Below are positions 43,501 to 55,759 of a stretch of 64,000 bases of DNA, piece after piece (the stretch's first letter is position 1; every line of letters starts with the position of its first letter). The DNA comes from Bryoerythrophyllum caledonicum (lineage: Eukaryota; Streptophyta; Bryopsida; Pottiales; Pottiaceae): NCBI GenBank assembly GCA_963971425.1, contig OZ020515.1, forward strand, positions 4,456,678 through 4,520,677, in the 5' to 3' direction. A model generated the notes under the pieces. It was not told where the DNA came from, ran no database searches, and saw only the letters and a program-made list of their open reading frames with translations. The translations under genes were made by a program, and so were the position numbers.

Positions 43501-45590
43501 TATGCATGGCACAACGACGGGCCCACAACAAACGCTGTCACTTGAAGGTGTGATGGCTCGTTGCCGCAAATGAAGAGCCAGGCTGGAAGATCGGTGAGGG
43601 GAGGTTGCCCTTTCGATGCGAACATCGTCATGAACTCGTCGAAGAAGGGCCTCTCCAACGACGACGATGACGTCCCAGAGAACCCAGGGATGTTCCGGAA
43701 GTCGATGATGCCGAGCTTCACATTGCAGCCCAGGTTGCGCCACGAATCCAAAGGCCACGTCCCGAGCGAATTCGTTGCCGCCTTGTAAGAACGGAAGTGC
43801 AGCACTCCCACTGGTGAAATGAACCACGACCGCACATCGATGAAGACTCTGAAGAACTCCTTCGCGTACGGAGAGAGATCTTCACATTTGCAGTTGCGAA
43901 ACTACGTCTGCCTTGAGTTGGCGTAGTACGAATCTGGTGGACCCCAATCCAAGAGGGCATGCTTGGAGGCCTTGCTGACATTGTAGTTCTTCTTGAACGT
44001 CCGCCAGTTTGAACGTCTGTACGCTCCAATGCTGTTGAAGAAGGCCAGCTCCGGCCTGATCAGTTGAAGCTCCATCCGAGCGACCTCCTTCCTCTTCCTC
44101 CGATCCACCCAATCCCGGGCTGTATAGCAATCCTCCAGCGTAGAATTTGGCAGCTTGATGACCACCTTCGGGTTGGGCAATTTCCGAGATGGCCCTGATC
44201 GATTGAGAATGTGCTTGCACATTTTCGCGTGATCGGCTTCGGTCATGTTGCCGAGAAACTTGAAGAACTCGCGCGTCAGACCCCATCCTTCTCAGGAACC
44301 CAAGACTTCGCGTCCTTGAACTTTGCCAAGGGCGTCGAAGTTGAATCGACGTTGATGAGGACGCCATGCGCCGTAGAAGAGATGACATCGGACCAGAGCT
44401 CGAAGGTTTCATCTGTCGCGGTGATGATCTTCACCTCGTTCGTAATTGAAAGCTCCTTCGCCTTCCCGACTTTCTTGAGCGCCGCCTGGCTCTTTGCAAC
44501 GTTGATCATTGCGAAGCGCTCACGAACCGCGTTAAGAAATGGCTGCGCAGAACATAAAAGGGTCGTTTGAGTATACAATAAAGTAGGAATATAAACATGT
44601 CCAGTAGGGTCCAAACACTGCAAGTTACCTCGAGTCGAGCTAACTTGCAATCCATGAGCAGACAATGACAATTTCTTAACTATACATATGACTGTACAGA
44701 TACAGAGCGCATTTGCACTTTAGCTCGAGTCGAGCTAAAGTGCATGACCATGGTTATGATATATACCTCAAATTTCTTGTCATTTGCAATCTCCGCTACC
44801 GTTCTCCGACCTGACTTGTGAGACCCGCGAATGCCTGTGGCGGAGTGCTTCGGCATTGGTCTGCCAGCTTGGATCCACAAAGCACGGAAGCCGAGGATAT
44901 TTGTTGCCCACGTTGGCTTGAATTGGACCAAATGATTCACGCGATTATAATGCGTGGAAATCTTCCTCAGCTTCTCCGGATCTTGCGTCCAGACAATGAA
45001 ACATTGCCATCTTCGGAAGTGCCTTCTCATCACCTCCGGAACATTGCCGTTAATCATCTCCTTTGAGGCAGCAACGCTGTGCTGGCCGTTGATGATGTAG
45101 AAGTCGCAGTCGCTGAGCTCCTCCACAGTCGTCGACATAGTGTCGAGCTTCGGCATGACGCAGAGAGTCTGCTTCTACGTCTTGTCTGGCATTTGGAGGT
45201 AGTAATGCTTCAACTCCTCCATGCCCCGAGGCTCGAACGCACGGATCGTCCATTATGCAACCTCATCACGTCAAGCTCGATCTTCATCTCTCTGTCGCCT
45301 TTGAAAAAACAGCTCTGACACTCCGTCCAGAACTTCTGGTAAATCTGTTGGACGTTGTTGTAGTCGATTGTCTCTCCGTATCCGAGCGCCTTGGGGAGCT
45401 CCGAGAGTGCAGAGGCCATCGAATTGGCTAGCTCCTCCTCCGATACGAGCTTCGACTTCTTTCTTGAAGAGGTCTCCGGCTTCTTGGCAGCTGAGCGCTT
45501 CTTGACGGGGGAAGCGGACACCGTGTTGCGCAGGGTGCTTCGACTTGTTCTCGCACCTGGAGTTCTAACCCGTACCGACGCTTGACTCAT
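40530..45590 (-). pseudogene. ParB-like, methyltransferase-like and FCP1/NIF phosphatase-like fusion gene, disabled
   Basis: Proposed exons: 45590-44767, 44542-43176, 42899-41942, 41731-41468 and 41324-40530, joined by GT-AG introns whose phases agree. Exon 1: basic N-terminus, then a ParB-like core FYIINGQHSVAASKEM. Exon 2: a long middle region, LGIIDFRNIPG in the motif IV position, and ESVVQLFGGTKLL as late motif I. Exon 3 completes that motif (CISHDTDEQD) and adds an Arg/Glu-rich coiled coil. Exon 5: HAD/NIF features VLDLNGILC, then ITIWSS, then NTLVIDDSPIKHML. Breaks: TAG at 45175-45177, 43902-43904, 41190-41192 and 40962-40964, and frameshifts near 45255 and 44278. The methyltransferase and phosphatase catalytic motifs are both atypical. 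Gypsy element 2 lies 53 bp upstream of the ATG and has probably removed its promoter. Confidence 0.65.
41811..44744. repeat. Six dispersed TTTAGCTCGAGTCGAGCTAAA palindromes, all intronic
   Basis: Copies lie at about 41811-41840, 42925-42952, 43051-43080, 43136-43164, 44620-44650 and 44714-44744. The last is perfect: two 15-base arms (TGCACTTTAGCTCGA) around one central G. Each copy keeps the core TCGAG(T)CGAGCT or a near variant, with flanking bases that differ between copies but mostly still pair. Two lie in intron 1, three in intron 2 and one in intron 3 of the fusion gene; none is in an exon. Confidence 0.85.
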
Positions 45591-45642
45591 GTCCTGGCTA
45601 CCGGTCACAGCCCCCGAAACCGTTGAAAGTTCTATCGGGCGT

Positions 45643-47590
45643 TGTGAGCCAAATAAACCGCCCCTAAAGGGTGGCCTATCTTGAACACAAGATCTTAATA
45701 TGGGCCTAGTCCCTTGTGTGATCAATCCTCAGCCCATTCACAACCAACTTATGCAAGCATGGTTACACCTTTCATACGTACTTAGGTTCCTTTTGGTTGA
45801 TTAGTGAGGCGGTGATTTAATCCAGTCCTTTGATTGAGTCTACCTTTGAACAAAGGTAACTTTTGCTCTAGGGCTCCGAATCCAACGTTTTCACCACCTA
45901 TGGGTTCAATTCAGCATTACGAACTTCAGTAGACCCTTAGTGATCAGGTTCAGACTTAGGTGCGACCCTGGAACCAGTCGACAGCAGACAGGCTCCTCTT
46001 TTTATGTTAAGCTTAATTACTCACTATCTTCGTGATTATAACTCCGTTTTTTACGTTTGTTTTTTTGTATTATTATTAGTTTTTCTTGCTTAACAAGATG
46101 GCAGCCCTCAATCAACCATACGACCCAACCATGAACTCATAACCGACGACCAGCAATACATGCTCAACATATGATTATACTCAAGGTCATGCATCACATA
46201 TCCACGCATATACTACTTCCCTCCACATAATTAATCTGCGTCACTCTTGTTAAGTATGACCTCCAGCTGAGTTACTTACTACTGATCCTTAACCGGTTGT
46301 TTAGTTGAATCTATAACAAACCCTAATTTTAGCAAAAAATCGGAAGCGCTTCCGCGTAGTTTTGTTGTATTTCGAAAATTAGGTTTCCCTCATGCACACA
46401 AAACATTGACTACTAGCCGGGGAAGGAAAGGGCTCCCTGATTGAATTCAATTCACCCTCCTTCCTTGCTTCGTGATCGTCCCCTTTGTGTGCTGTCTTGC
46501 TCTTCCTCTTCGTGTGCTATGATTGTCCCCTTCGTGTGCTGTGATCGTCCCCTTCGTGTGCTGTCTTGCTCTTCCTCTTCGTGTACTGTGATCGTCTTGC
46601 TCTTCCTCTTCGTGTGCTGTGATCGTCTTGCTCTTCCTCTTCGTGTGCTGTGATCGTCCCCTTCGTATGCTGTCTTGCTCTTCCTCTTCGTGTGCCTAAT
46701 TCGTCCTCACAGTGGCCAAGGCTTCCGGCTCTCATTCCTCAGTCCTCTCTCTCTACCCCCACACTCTCCCACATTCGAATAATGGTGCACCTCCAGGGGT
46801 AACCCCCCAGCCTAGCTCGCCTTCGTTCCCATGGGTGTTCCCCGCCGCCTTTGGCCCTTCCATTAATGACCCTTTTTTAATAAAAACCCTATTCACCTAT
46901 GACACTAACTCCTTGCCACCCTTGCTTTTAACACAAATGGGCGTCCCACTAACCAAGGAAGTCTAAATTACCTACTTTAATCCCATGCCCCATGTGTGTG
47001 CATGATCTCCAATAAGTGAGCTTCTAATATAATTTCAACGATGCAAAAACTACCTAATTAGCCTAGATTGAATTCCCCTTGTTTTGGGTTACGGCTAATT
47101 TGCCAAATGATGGTGAGGGTTTTCCCCAAGCCTTTGGGTCTCTTAAACTATATTTTTTTTTTCCCTTTTCTTTGAGGCTCTTTAACTTTTTCTTCTCTTT
47201 TTCTCCTTCTCACCATTTTTCCTCCTTTCTATTGTTTTGGTTTTCTCCGTTATTATTATTATATTTTTTTCTTCTATTTTTTTTTTTTTTTCGGTTATCT
47301 TCATAAAACTCCCGGTTACCACAATGTGGCTCCCACTAATGATTTAGTGGTTGGAAGGCCTATTTGGTCAATCCAATCGAAAACCATGAACTAACCAATG
47401 GGATAACCCATTTTGACTACTAGTTAACCTTTATGGACGCGATGCGCGGTCCATTCAACATCGTGGGCCGTTTTTGCGGCTCACACATGGCGGCCATCTG
47501 GGACAACTCTAAGAGGCAGAGAACCCCTCTTGCTCATGGGACACGGTCAAATTCTAACTTTTTTTGTTTGAATGACCCATGGTTGCAACC
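45643..47590 (-). repeat. 3' LTR of gypsy element 2
   Basis: The left end is fixed by homology with the other LTRs; the right end, before the integrase stop at 47628, is approximate. It is shorter than LTR 1 because its internal tandem array is small. Confidence 0.8.
46470..46700. repeat. Minisatellite in LTR of element 2
   Basis: Imperfect units of CTTCGTGTGCTGTGATCGTC plus TTGCTCTTCCTCTT recur about seven times. They occupy the same LTR position as the unrelated arrays at 8240-9550 and 51470-52080. Confidence 0.8.
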
Positions 47591-47627
47591 AAAATTTGGA
47601 GGCCCAATCGTGAAAGTTGCGAACAAA

Positions 47628-50545
47628 TCACACCTTGTACTCCTTGCACCGGTTGCCCGATGTTCTCGTGGGAAAATCCTCATCGTTAAGGGTTTGAAGT
47701 TGAATAGAGTTGTTGGGGAAGATCTCCTTCACGAGATAGGGTCCCAACCACAGGGCGTCGAACTTCCCCGGAAAATCCAATCTCTTTGCGTCTTGAAGGA
47801 GGACTAGCATTCCCGATCTCAATGACGGGACCTTGTTCCGTTTGTCGAAGGCAATCTTCCTCCTTCGTTGAATGGCTTCCATGTTCTGGGCGCTCCACCC
47901 GCGCATCTCGTCGAGCTCCTCCAATCGCGCTAACCGATCGGCTAAGGACGTGGCCATGGACCATCGTTCGGTCACGGCCACTCGCAGAGAGGGGATCTCA
48001 AACTCAATGGATAAAATGGCTTCAATGCCATACACCAACGAGAAGGGAGTAGCATGGGTGGTCACCTTGAAGGTGGTTCGGTAAGCCCATAATGCGGCGG
48101 GGAGTTTCGTGTTCCAATCCCTCTTGGAATCGGTGACCGTTTTCCTCAAAATATTCACGAGGGTTTGGTTAACTCGCTCGGTGTTCCCATTGGTTTGAGG
48201 GTGATAAGGGGTGGTCTTATGATGATTGATCTTGAACCGGGTGGTCATGGCCTCGATCATCTCGTTCAAAAAATGTTTCCCCCTATCACTAATGAGGATT
48301 TTGGGACAACCAAACCGGGTAATGATTTGTTCGAACAAGAACTTGGCCGCATGATTAGCATCATTGGTTTTCACGGCTCGAGCCTCGGCCCACTTGGTGA
48401 GATATTCGGTTGCCACCACAATGTGTTTCATCCCACTAGAAGAGCTCCGGTGTACCTCCCCCACATAATCAATACCCCACTTCTCAAATGGGGCCAAGGG
48501 CAAGGATACGCGTAGCGGCATGCTCATTCGAAGGTCATTTTGGGCATACCGTTGACAGGCGTCGCATCGCTTGGTGTACTCATGGGCGTCTTGGAATAGT
48601 GTGGGCCAATAATAACCCGCGCGAAGGGCCTTTTGGGCCGTCAAGGTCCCAGAGAAGTGCCCGCCACATGCACTGTCATGGCAGGCTGAGAGGATCGTGG
48701 GGATTTCCACGGGCGTCACACATTGACGTAGCAAGCCGTCAACCCCTCGACGGTACAATTTGCCCCCTACTATAGTAAAGTGGCGGCTATTAAGGCGAAC
48801 TTTCCTACGCTCCTTTTTGGACAATGAGTCCGGTAGAAGGTGGGTAGTAAGGAATTCGGCCACCAAATTGTACCATGAAGGAATGGAGGATACTTTGAAC
48901 AAGTCCTCATCTATCAAGGCCTCATCAATGGGGATTACACCAGGTTCCTCGGAGAGGCGCGAGAGATGATCCGCTTGAAGGTGCATCCGCCCCGGGCGGT
49001 ATTCCACCGTGTAGTCAAACTCCTCTAAAAGTAAGACCCACCTTGCTAAACGACCACTCAAGTCCGCCTTGTTGACAAGGTACTTGATGGCCATGTGATC
49101 CACGTAGAACACTACAGGGTTGAGTAACAAGTAGTGGCGGAATTTTTTGACTGAAAAGACCATTGCCAAGCACTCACGTTCGGTGGTGGTATAGTTCTTT
49201 TCAGCGGGGTTTAATTGCCTACTTGCGAAGGCAACGGGGTGGTCCTTGCCATTAAGGCCCACCGATTGGCACAATGTGCTCTCTACAGCCACTGCCGAGG
49301 CGTCACAAAAGATGTGGAAGGGCAATTCCCAATTCGGGGGTCTTAAAACCAGGTAGGTGGTTAATTCCCCCTTCAAGACGTCGAAGGCCTCTTGGCAATG
49401 GGGAGTCCACTCGAATTTTACATTCTTTTGGATAAGTCGAGTAATGGGCATGGACTTCGTGGCATAGTCATGGATAACCTCCCGGTACCACCCTATGTGC
49501 CCTAGGGTTTTCTGTATCTCCTTGACATTGGTGGGGGGTTGTAACTCCACAATAACCTTTTCCTTGTCGGGGTCCGGCTCTCTACCGTCCTTAGAGACCA
49601 CGAATCCTAGCAAGACCCCCTTTTCTACGGCGAGGAAGATCTTCTCGGGGTTGAGAGCGATGCCGGTGCGCCTGCATCGTTCAAAGCTCTGCCTCACACA
49701 TGCCAGGTGCTTGTCCTTTGTGGACTGGGTGCTAAAATCATCAATAAACACCGTCATTGACTTGTGTAAGAGGTCTGAGAAGGCATAGGTCATGGCCCTC
49801 TGAAATGCGGAGGGGGCATTGCAAAGCCCAAAAGGCATGACCAAATAGATGAATGTGCCCCATGGGGTCGTGAAAGCGGTCTTATGGTAGTCCTCGGGGG
49901 CAATGGAGATTTGGTTGTAACCCAAGTAGCCATCCATAAACGTGTAAAGCTCATGACCGCCTACCTCCTCTAAGATGGTGTTGATAAATGGCAAGGGGAA
50001 GTGATCTTTTTGGGTGTGGTGGTTGAGTTTCCTATAGTCAATGCACACCCGTAGCTTCCCATTTTTCTTTTTGACCAATACCATGGGGGAGACCCAATCG
50101 GATATCTCCACAGGTTTAATGAACCCCGCCTGAAGTAGCTTCTCCAATTCAGCTTTGACAATGAGCTGTAGGTTAGGATTCATACGCCGCTCCTTTTGTC
50201 TAATGGGAGTAGTGCCGGGGAGAAGAGGAATGTGATGTTGTGTCACCGCCGGGGAAATGCCCTTGAGGTCCTTGTACGACCATGCAAAGATGTCCCGAAA
50301 CTCGACCACCAATGACCTGTAGTTTACCATCTCCTCCTCGGTCAACCCAATTCCCACTTTTATCCTACGCTTTTCTCCTCCCTCATGAGAGACGACCATC
50401 AACTTCCAATCATCGTGATGTACGTGCGGTTGTTGGGTAGGGCCCTTGTACCAATCATTTGGAACTTGGGGGTACGTTGCTCCCGAACCGCTTGCTAGAA
50501 TACCGGTGGATGTCCTCCTAAAGTGGAGAGATGGGTTGAGAGGGC
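47628..50545 (-). CDS. pol: Gypsy element 2 pol, uninterrupted but 5'-truncated
   Basis: A single frame of about 970 codons covers reverse transcriptase (VFIDDF in the YxDD position), RNase H (FCDASAVAVE; ERECLAMVFSVKKFRHYLL), the H-H-C-C integrase finger (ILSACHDSACGGH ... CDACQRYA), the D, D, E integrase core (GIDYVGEV; ISDRGKHF; Glu after HPQTNGNT) and a C-terminal domain ending CKEYKV. No chromodomain is evident. It is the best preserved pol in the window. Upstream protease and gag are missing because element 3 inserted at 50546; the first residues of the local open frame come from that LTR. Confidence 0.93.
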
Positions 50546-53150
50546 TGTGAGCCAAATAAACCGCCCCTAATGGGTGGCTTATCTTGAATACAAGACCCTA
50601 CATATGGGATGCAGCCCCTTGTGCAAACATACTTTAACCATTCATACAAGCATGATGACCCAAGGCGTGGTCACTTAAGAGGGTTCGTTAATAATTAGTG
50701 ATGTGATGGCTGAATTGAGCCTTAGGTTGAATCCAACCTTTAGACAAGCGTAAATTCCGCCTCAAAGCTTTGTTTCCAATGTTTTAAAGCTCCATTAGGT
50801 TCAATTTTGCCTTGTGAACTTGATTAGCACCTTAACCACCAATTCCAGGCCCAAGTGCGACCCTAACAGCAGCAACCAGCAGACAGGCTCCTCTTTTTAT
50901 GTTAAAAGTTTAATTCTTCATTATCTTCGTGATTATGACTCCGTTTTTTACGTTTGTTTTTTGTATTCTTATTAGTTTTTCTTGCTTAACACGATGGCAG
51001 CCTTCAATTGATCGTTTGACTCGACCCTGGACCTCCCAGCCAGCGACCAGCAGTGCACCTTCAACATATGACTTTATTCAAGATCATGCACCACATTCCT
51101 ATGCATGTATCACATTCATTCACACAAGAATCCACCCCAGCCTTACTAAGAGTGAGCCTCCAGCTCTGTTCACTTACTAATGGCGCTCTAATCGGTTATT
51201 TAGTTGAATATATAGCAAACCCTAATTCTACCGAAAAATTGGCAGCGCTTCCGCGTGGTTTTTGTATTGAGAAAATTAGGGTTCAAGTCATACACATGGA
51301 ATTGAAGAGGTTCGAGGGAGAAAAGAAAAGGGGCTCCCTGATTTAATTCGGTTCACCCTCCATCCTTAGCCTTCGATTTGCTTTGTCAGCTCGTGATCTT
51401 GCTCCTCTTGTTCAGCTCGTGATCTTGCTCCTCTTGTTGGTGCTCTTCACTCTGCAGCTCGTATCTTCGTCATCGCAGCTCCGATCCGCACGTTCTTGAG
51501 CTTGTTGGAAAGCCAACGTTCTAATCTATCTAGTCCTAAAATCTTAGCTCGATTGGACAAGAACTCCGCTACTGACGAGGGAAAACCTAAGGCCATATGA
51601 GATCCGCCACCGATCCTCCAGCTGGTCGTCCTCACTCCGCCGCCCGTAACTTCGTCGTCACAGCTCCGATCCGTACGTTCTTGATCTTGTTAGAGAGCCA
51701 ACGCTCTAATATAACTAGTCCTAAAATCTTAGCTTGATTGGACAAGAACTCCGCTACAGAGGAGGGAAAACCTGAGGCCGTATGAGATCCGCCACCGCTC
51801 CTCCAGCTGGTCGTCCTCGCTCCGCCGCCCGTATCTTTGTTGTCACAGCTCCGATCCGTACGTTCTTGATCTTGTTGTAGAGCCAACGCTCTAATCTATC
51901 TAGTCCTAAAATCTTAACTTGATTGGACAAGAACTCCGCTACTGACGAGGGAAAACCTGAGGCCGTATGAGATCCGCCACCAGTCCTCCAGCTGGTCGTC
52001 CTCGCCCCGACGCCCATATCTTCGTCGTCACAGCTCCGATCCGTACGTTCTTGATCTTGTTGAAAAGCCAACGCTCTAATCTATCTACTTTCTAATTTTT
52101 GTAACGATTGAATTACATTTCAGCCCACAGGAGGGGGAAATCTGGAACCCTACCTCTCTCTCACTTCTACACACCTCTCTCGGTTTACTAGCTCCTACCA
52201 CACACCTCTCTAACTCCTACCTCCCACACTTCGAATGAGCGCCCTCTAAGGGGGTAACCCCAAGGCCCTTGCTCCCTTCTTTGTTCCCAAGGTCGTTCCC
52301 TTCGTCGTTCACAGCCGCCATTTTGGGTGGGCACATTAATGGTCTCACTAAACAACTAGTAACTAAAAGCTAATAAATCACTAGCCACCCTTGCATTTAA
52401 CACAAGTGGGTGTCCCACTAACCAAGGAATATCTAAATCTAAACTTTGACTCCATGCCACATGCGTGTACATGATCTCAATAAGTGAGCTATAAGGCTAA
52501 ATTCAAGGATGCAAAAAAATCTAACTCTACCTAGCTTGAATTTCCCTTGCTTGGGGGAATTCCTAATTTACTTAGTGATTGGTGAGGATTTTTTTTTCCA
52601 CTTCTTTTTGGACCCTTTGACTATTTTTTAAGGGCTTTTAACGCCTCATTCTTTTTTCTTTTCTCCTCACCATCCTCCTTCTTTTTCTCCTAGTTTTTTG
52701 GTTTCGTGATTTCTTCATCGCGACCGAATACGGTCTACAACTCGGTAGGGGGTAAATTCTTCTCCACCACTACTCATTTTAATTCTTTTCTAATTTTCTT
52801 TTGTCTTTTTTCCCTTCTCTCTTTGTTTTTCTTTTCTGGTTTATTCCCCCTTTTTTTTTTCTTCCTTTTTGGCTAACTACATAAATTCCGCGATTGCCCA
52901 TAAATGGCTCCTCTTTTACTGAGGGGAAAGGCCACTTGGCCATTTTAATCAAAAAACCACGAGCTAGTCCATGGGATAACTCATTTTCACCACTCATTAG
53001 CCTTAATGGACCCGAGGTGAGGTCCATTCATCACCGTGAGCCGTTTTTTCGGCTCACACATGGCGGCCATCTGGGACAACTCGAAGAGGCAGAGAACCCA
53101 CTCTTGTTCATGGGCACACGGTCAAGTTCTACTTTTTTTTTGTGTTCGAA
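50546..53150 (-). repeat. 3' LTR of gypsy element 3
   Basis: Starts TGTGAGCCAAATAAACC. Nearly identical to 60761 onward for about 850 bases, then contains about four 185-bp repeat units, then unique sequence up to near the integrase stop at 53205. The exact right end is not determinable here because the corresponding part of the 5' LTR is outside the window. Confidence 0.8.
51440..52085. repeat. 185-bp tandem repeat, about 4 copies (3' LTR)
   Basis: Units starting CAGCTCCGATCCGTACGTTC occur at about 51475, 51660, 51845 and 52031. The same unit is present about 13 times in the other LTR of this element. Confidence 0.9.
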
Positions 53151-53204
53151 TGATCTATGGCAGTACCAAAATGTGGAGGTCCACTTGTGAAGGTCGTGAA
53201 CAAA

Positions 53205-55759
53205 TCACACCTTGTACTCTTTGCATCGGTTGCCCGATGTTCGCGTGGGGAAATCCTCGCCGTTTAGGGTTTGAAGTTGAACGGAGTTGTTGGGGAAGAC
53301 CTCCTTCACGAGATAGGGTCCCAACCACAAAGCATCGAACTTCCCTGGAAAATCCAATCTCCTCGCGTCTTGAAGGAGGACTAGCATTCCCGGTCTCAAT
53401 GACCGGACCTTGTTCCGTTTGTCGAAGGCAATCTTCCTCCTTCGTTGGATGGCTTCCATGTTTTGGGCGCTCCACCGGCGCATCTCGTCGAGCTCCTCCA
53501 ATCGTTCTAACCGATCGGCTAAGGACGTGGCCATGGACCATCGTTCGGTCACGGCCACTCGCAGAGAGGGGATCTCGAACTCGATGGGTAAAATGGCTTC
53601 AATGCCATACACCAATGAGAAGGGAGTAGCATGGGTGGAGTAGCATGGGTGGTCCTCATGAACGTGGTTTGGTAAGCCCATAACGCGGCGGGGAGTTTCG
53701 TGTCCCAATCCCTCTTGGAATCGGTGACCGTTTTCCTCAAGATGTTTACGAGGGTTTGGTTGACCCGTTTGGTGTGCCCATTGGTTTGAGGGTGATAAGG
53801 GGTGGTCTTACGATGATTGATCTTGAATCGGTTGGTCATGGCTTCGATCACCTCGTTCAAAAAATGCTTCCCCCTATCACTAATGAGGATTTTGGGACAT
53901 CCGAACCGGGTAATGATTTGCTCGAACAAGAATTTGGCTGCATAATTAGCATCATTCGTTTTCACGGCTCGAGCCTCGGCCCACTTGGTGAGATACTTGG
54001 TTGCCACCACAATGTGCTTCATCCCACTAGAAGAGCTCGGGTGCACTTCCCCCACGTAATCAATACCCCACTTCTCGAATGGGACCAAGGGCAAGGATAC
54101 TCGTAGTGGCATGCTCATTCGAAGGTCATTTCGGGCATACCGTTGACAAGCGTCGCATCGCTTGGTGTACTCATGGGCGTCTTGGAATAACGTGGGCCAA
54201 TAATAACCCGCGCGAAGGACCTTTTGGGCCGTCAAGGTCCCAGAGAAGTGTCCTCCACACGCACTGTCATGGCAGGCTGAGAGGATCGTGGGAATTTCCT
54301 CGGACGTCACACATCGACGTAGCAAGGCGTCCACCTCCCGACGGTACAGTTTGCCCCCTACTATGGTAAAGTGGCGGCTATGGAGGCGAACCTTCCGACG
54401 CTCGTTTTTGGACAATGAATCCGGCAGAAGGTGGGTGGTGAGGAATTCGGCCACCAGATTGTACCATGAAAGAATGGAGGATACTTTGAACAAGTCCTCA
54501 TCTATCAAGGCCTCATCAATGGGGATTACACCAGGTTCCTCGGAGAGGCGCGAGAGATGATCCGCTTGAAGGTGCATCCGCCCCGGGCGGTATTCCACCG
54601 TGTAGTCAAACTCCTCTAAAAGTAAGACCCACCTCGCTAAACGACCACTCAAGTCCGCCTTGTTGACAAGGTATTTGATGGCCATGTGATCCATGTAGAA
54701 CACTACGGGGTTGAGTAACAAGTAGTGGCGAAACTTCTTGACCGAAAAGACCGAAAAGACCAAGTACTCACGTTCGGTGGTGGTATAGTTCTTTTCGGCG
54801 GGGTTCAATTGCCTACTTGCAAAAGCAATGGGGTGGTCTTTGCCATTAAGGCCCACCGGTTGGCACAATGTGCTTCCCACAGCCACCGCCGAGGCATCAC
54901 AAAAGACGTGGAAGGGCAATTCCCAATTCGAGGGCCTCAAAACCGGGTAGGTGGTTAATTCCCCCTTCAAGACGTCGAAGGCCTCTTGGCAATGGGGAGT
55001 CCACTCGAACCTTACGTTCTTTTGGATAAGCCTAGTGATGGGCATGGCCTTCGTGGCATAGTCATGGATAACCTCCCGGTACCACCCTATGTGTCCTAGG
55101 GTTTTTTGTATCTCCTTGACATTCGTGGGGGGGTGTAACTCCACGATAACCTGCACTTTATCGGGATCCGGCTCTCGACCATCCTTGGATACCACAAACC
55201 CTAGCAAGACTCCCCGTTCTACGGCAAGGAAGATTTTCTCGGGATTGAGGGCAATACCGGTGCGCCTACACCGTTCAAAACTTTGTCTCACGCACGTGAG
55301 GTGGTTGTCCTTCGTGGATTGGGTGCTAAAGTCATCAATGAAGACGGTCATGGATTTATGCAAGAGATCTGAGAAGGCATAAGTCATGGCCCTCTGAATT
55401 GCGGAAGGGGCATTACAAAGCCCAAAAGGCATGACCAAATAGATGAACGTGCCCCATGGGGTAGTGAAGGCGGTCTTGTGATAGTCCTCTAGGGCAATGG
55501 AGATTTGATTGTAGCCCGAGTAGCCATCCATAAACGTATAAAGATCATGACCACCTACCTCCTCCAAGATGGTGTTGATAAATGGCAAGGAGAAGTGGTC
55601 TTTTTGGGTGTGATGGTTGAGTTTTCTATAGTCAATGCACACCCGTAGCTTCCCGTTTTTCTTTTTAACCAACACCATGGGGGATACCCAATCGGATATC
55701 TCTACGGGTTTAATGAACCCCGCTTGGAGGAGCTTCTCCAATTTGGCCTTGACAATGAG
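53205..55759 (-). pseudogene. pol: Gypsy element 3 RT, RNase H and integrase, frameshifted
   Basis: Same domain order as in copy 2. A tandem duplication of 14 bases (GAGTAGCATGGGTG type) at about 53625-53653 shifts the frame late in integrase, after the catalytic core. The integrase C-terminal region continues in another frame to 53205. A short in-frame duplication near 54748 alters the RNase H segment (TEREYLVFSVFSVKKF versus TERECLAMVFSVKKF). Confidence 0.9.

Larger units (their letters stand above)
31264..45642 (+). mobile_element. hAT element, right end not found
   Basis: The left end is precise: gypsy gag is interrupted after TGGTGGCC (31256-31263, expected 8-bp target duplication) by CAGGGTTGTC, a typical hAT terminus. 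A BED/DUF659/hAT-C transposase follows. No inverted copy of the terminus, and no continuation of gypsy 1 gag, occurs before gypsy element 2 starts at 45643. The simplest reading is that the element also holds the RING-like gene and the ParB-methyltransferase-NIF gene, was later split by gypsy elements 2 and 3, and ends beyond 64000. A smaller hAT element with a lost right end is the alternative. Confidence 0.55.
45643..50545 (-). mobile_element. Ty3/gypsy element 2, truncated by element 3
   Basis: The 3' LTR starts at 45643 with TGTGAGCCAAATAAACCGCC; the five bases before it are GGCGT. Pol follows to 50545, where the LTR of element 3 begins inside the coding sequence. The 5' part should lie beyond the right edge of the window. 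Confidence 0.9.

Noticed and set aside
40962..45177. Reassignment of TAG to glutamine (alternative genetic code)
   Set aside because: Four in-frame TAGs, one at a site where related NIF-like sequences as I recall them have Gln, suggested it. Long intact genes here (gypsy 2 pol, exon 7 of the MULE cargo gene) have no in-frame TAG, and frameshifts accompany the TAGs, so pseudogene decay is the better explanation.
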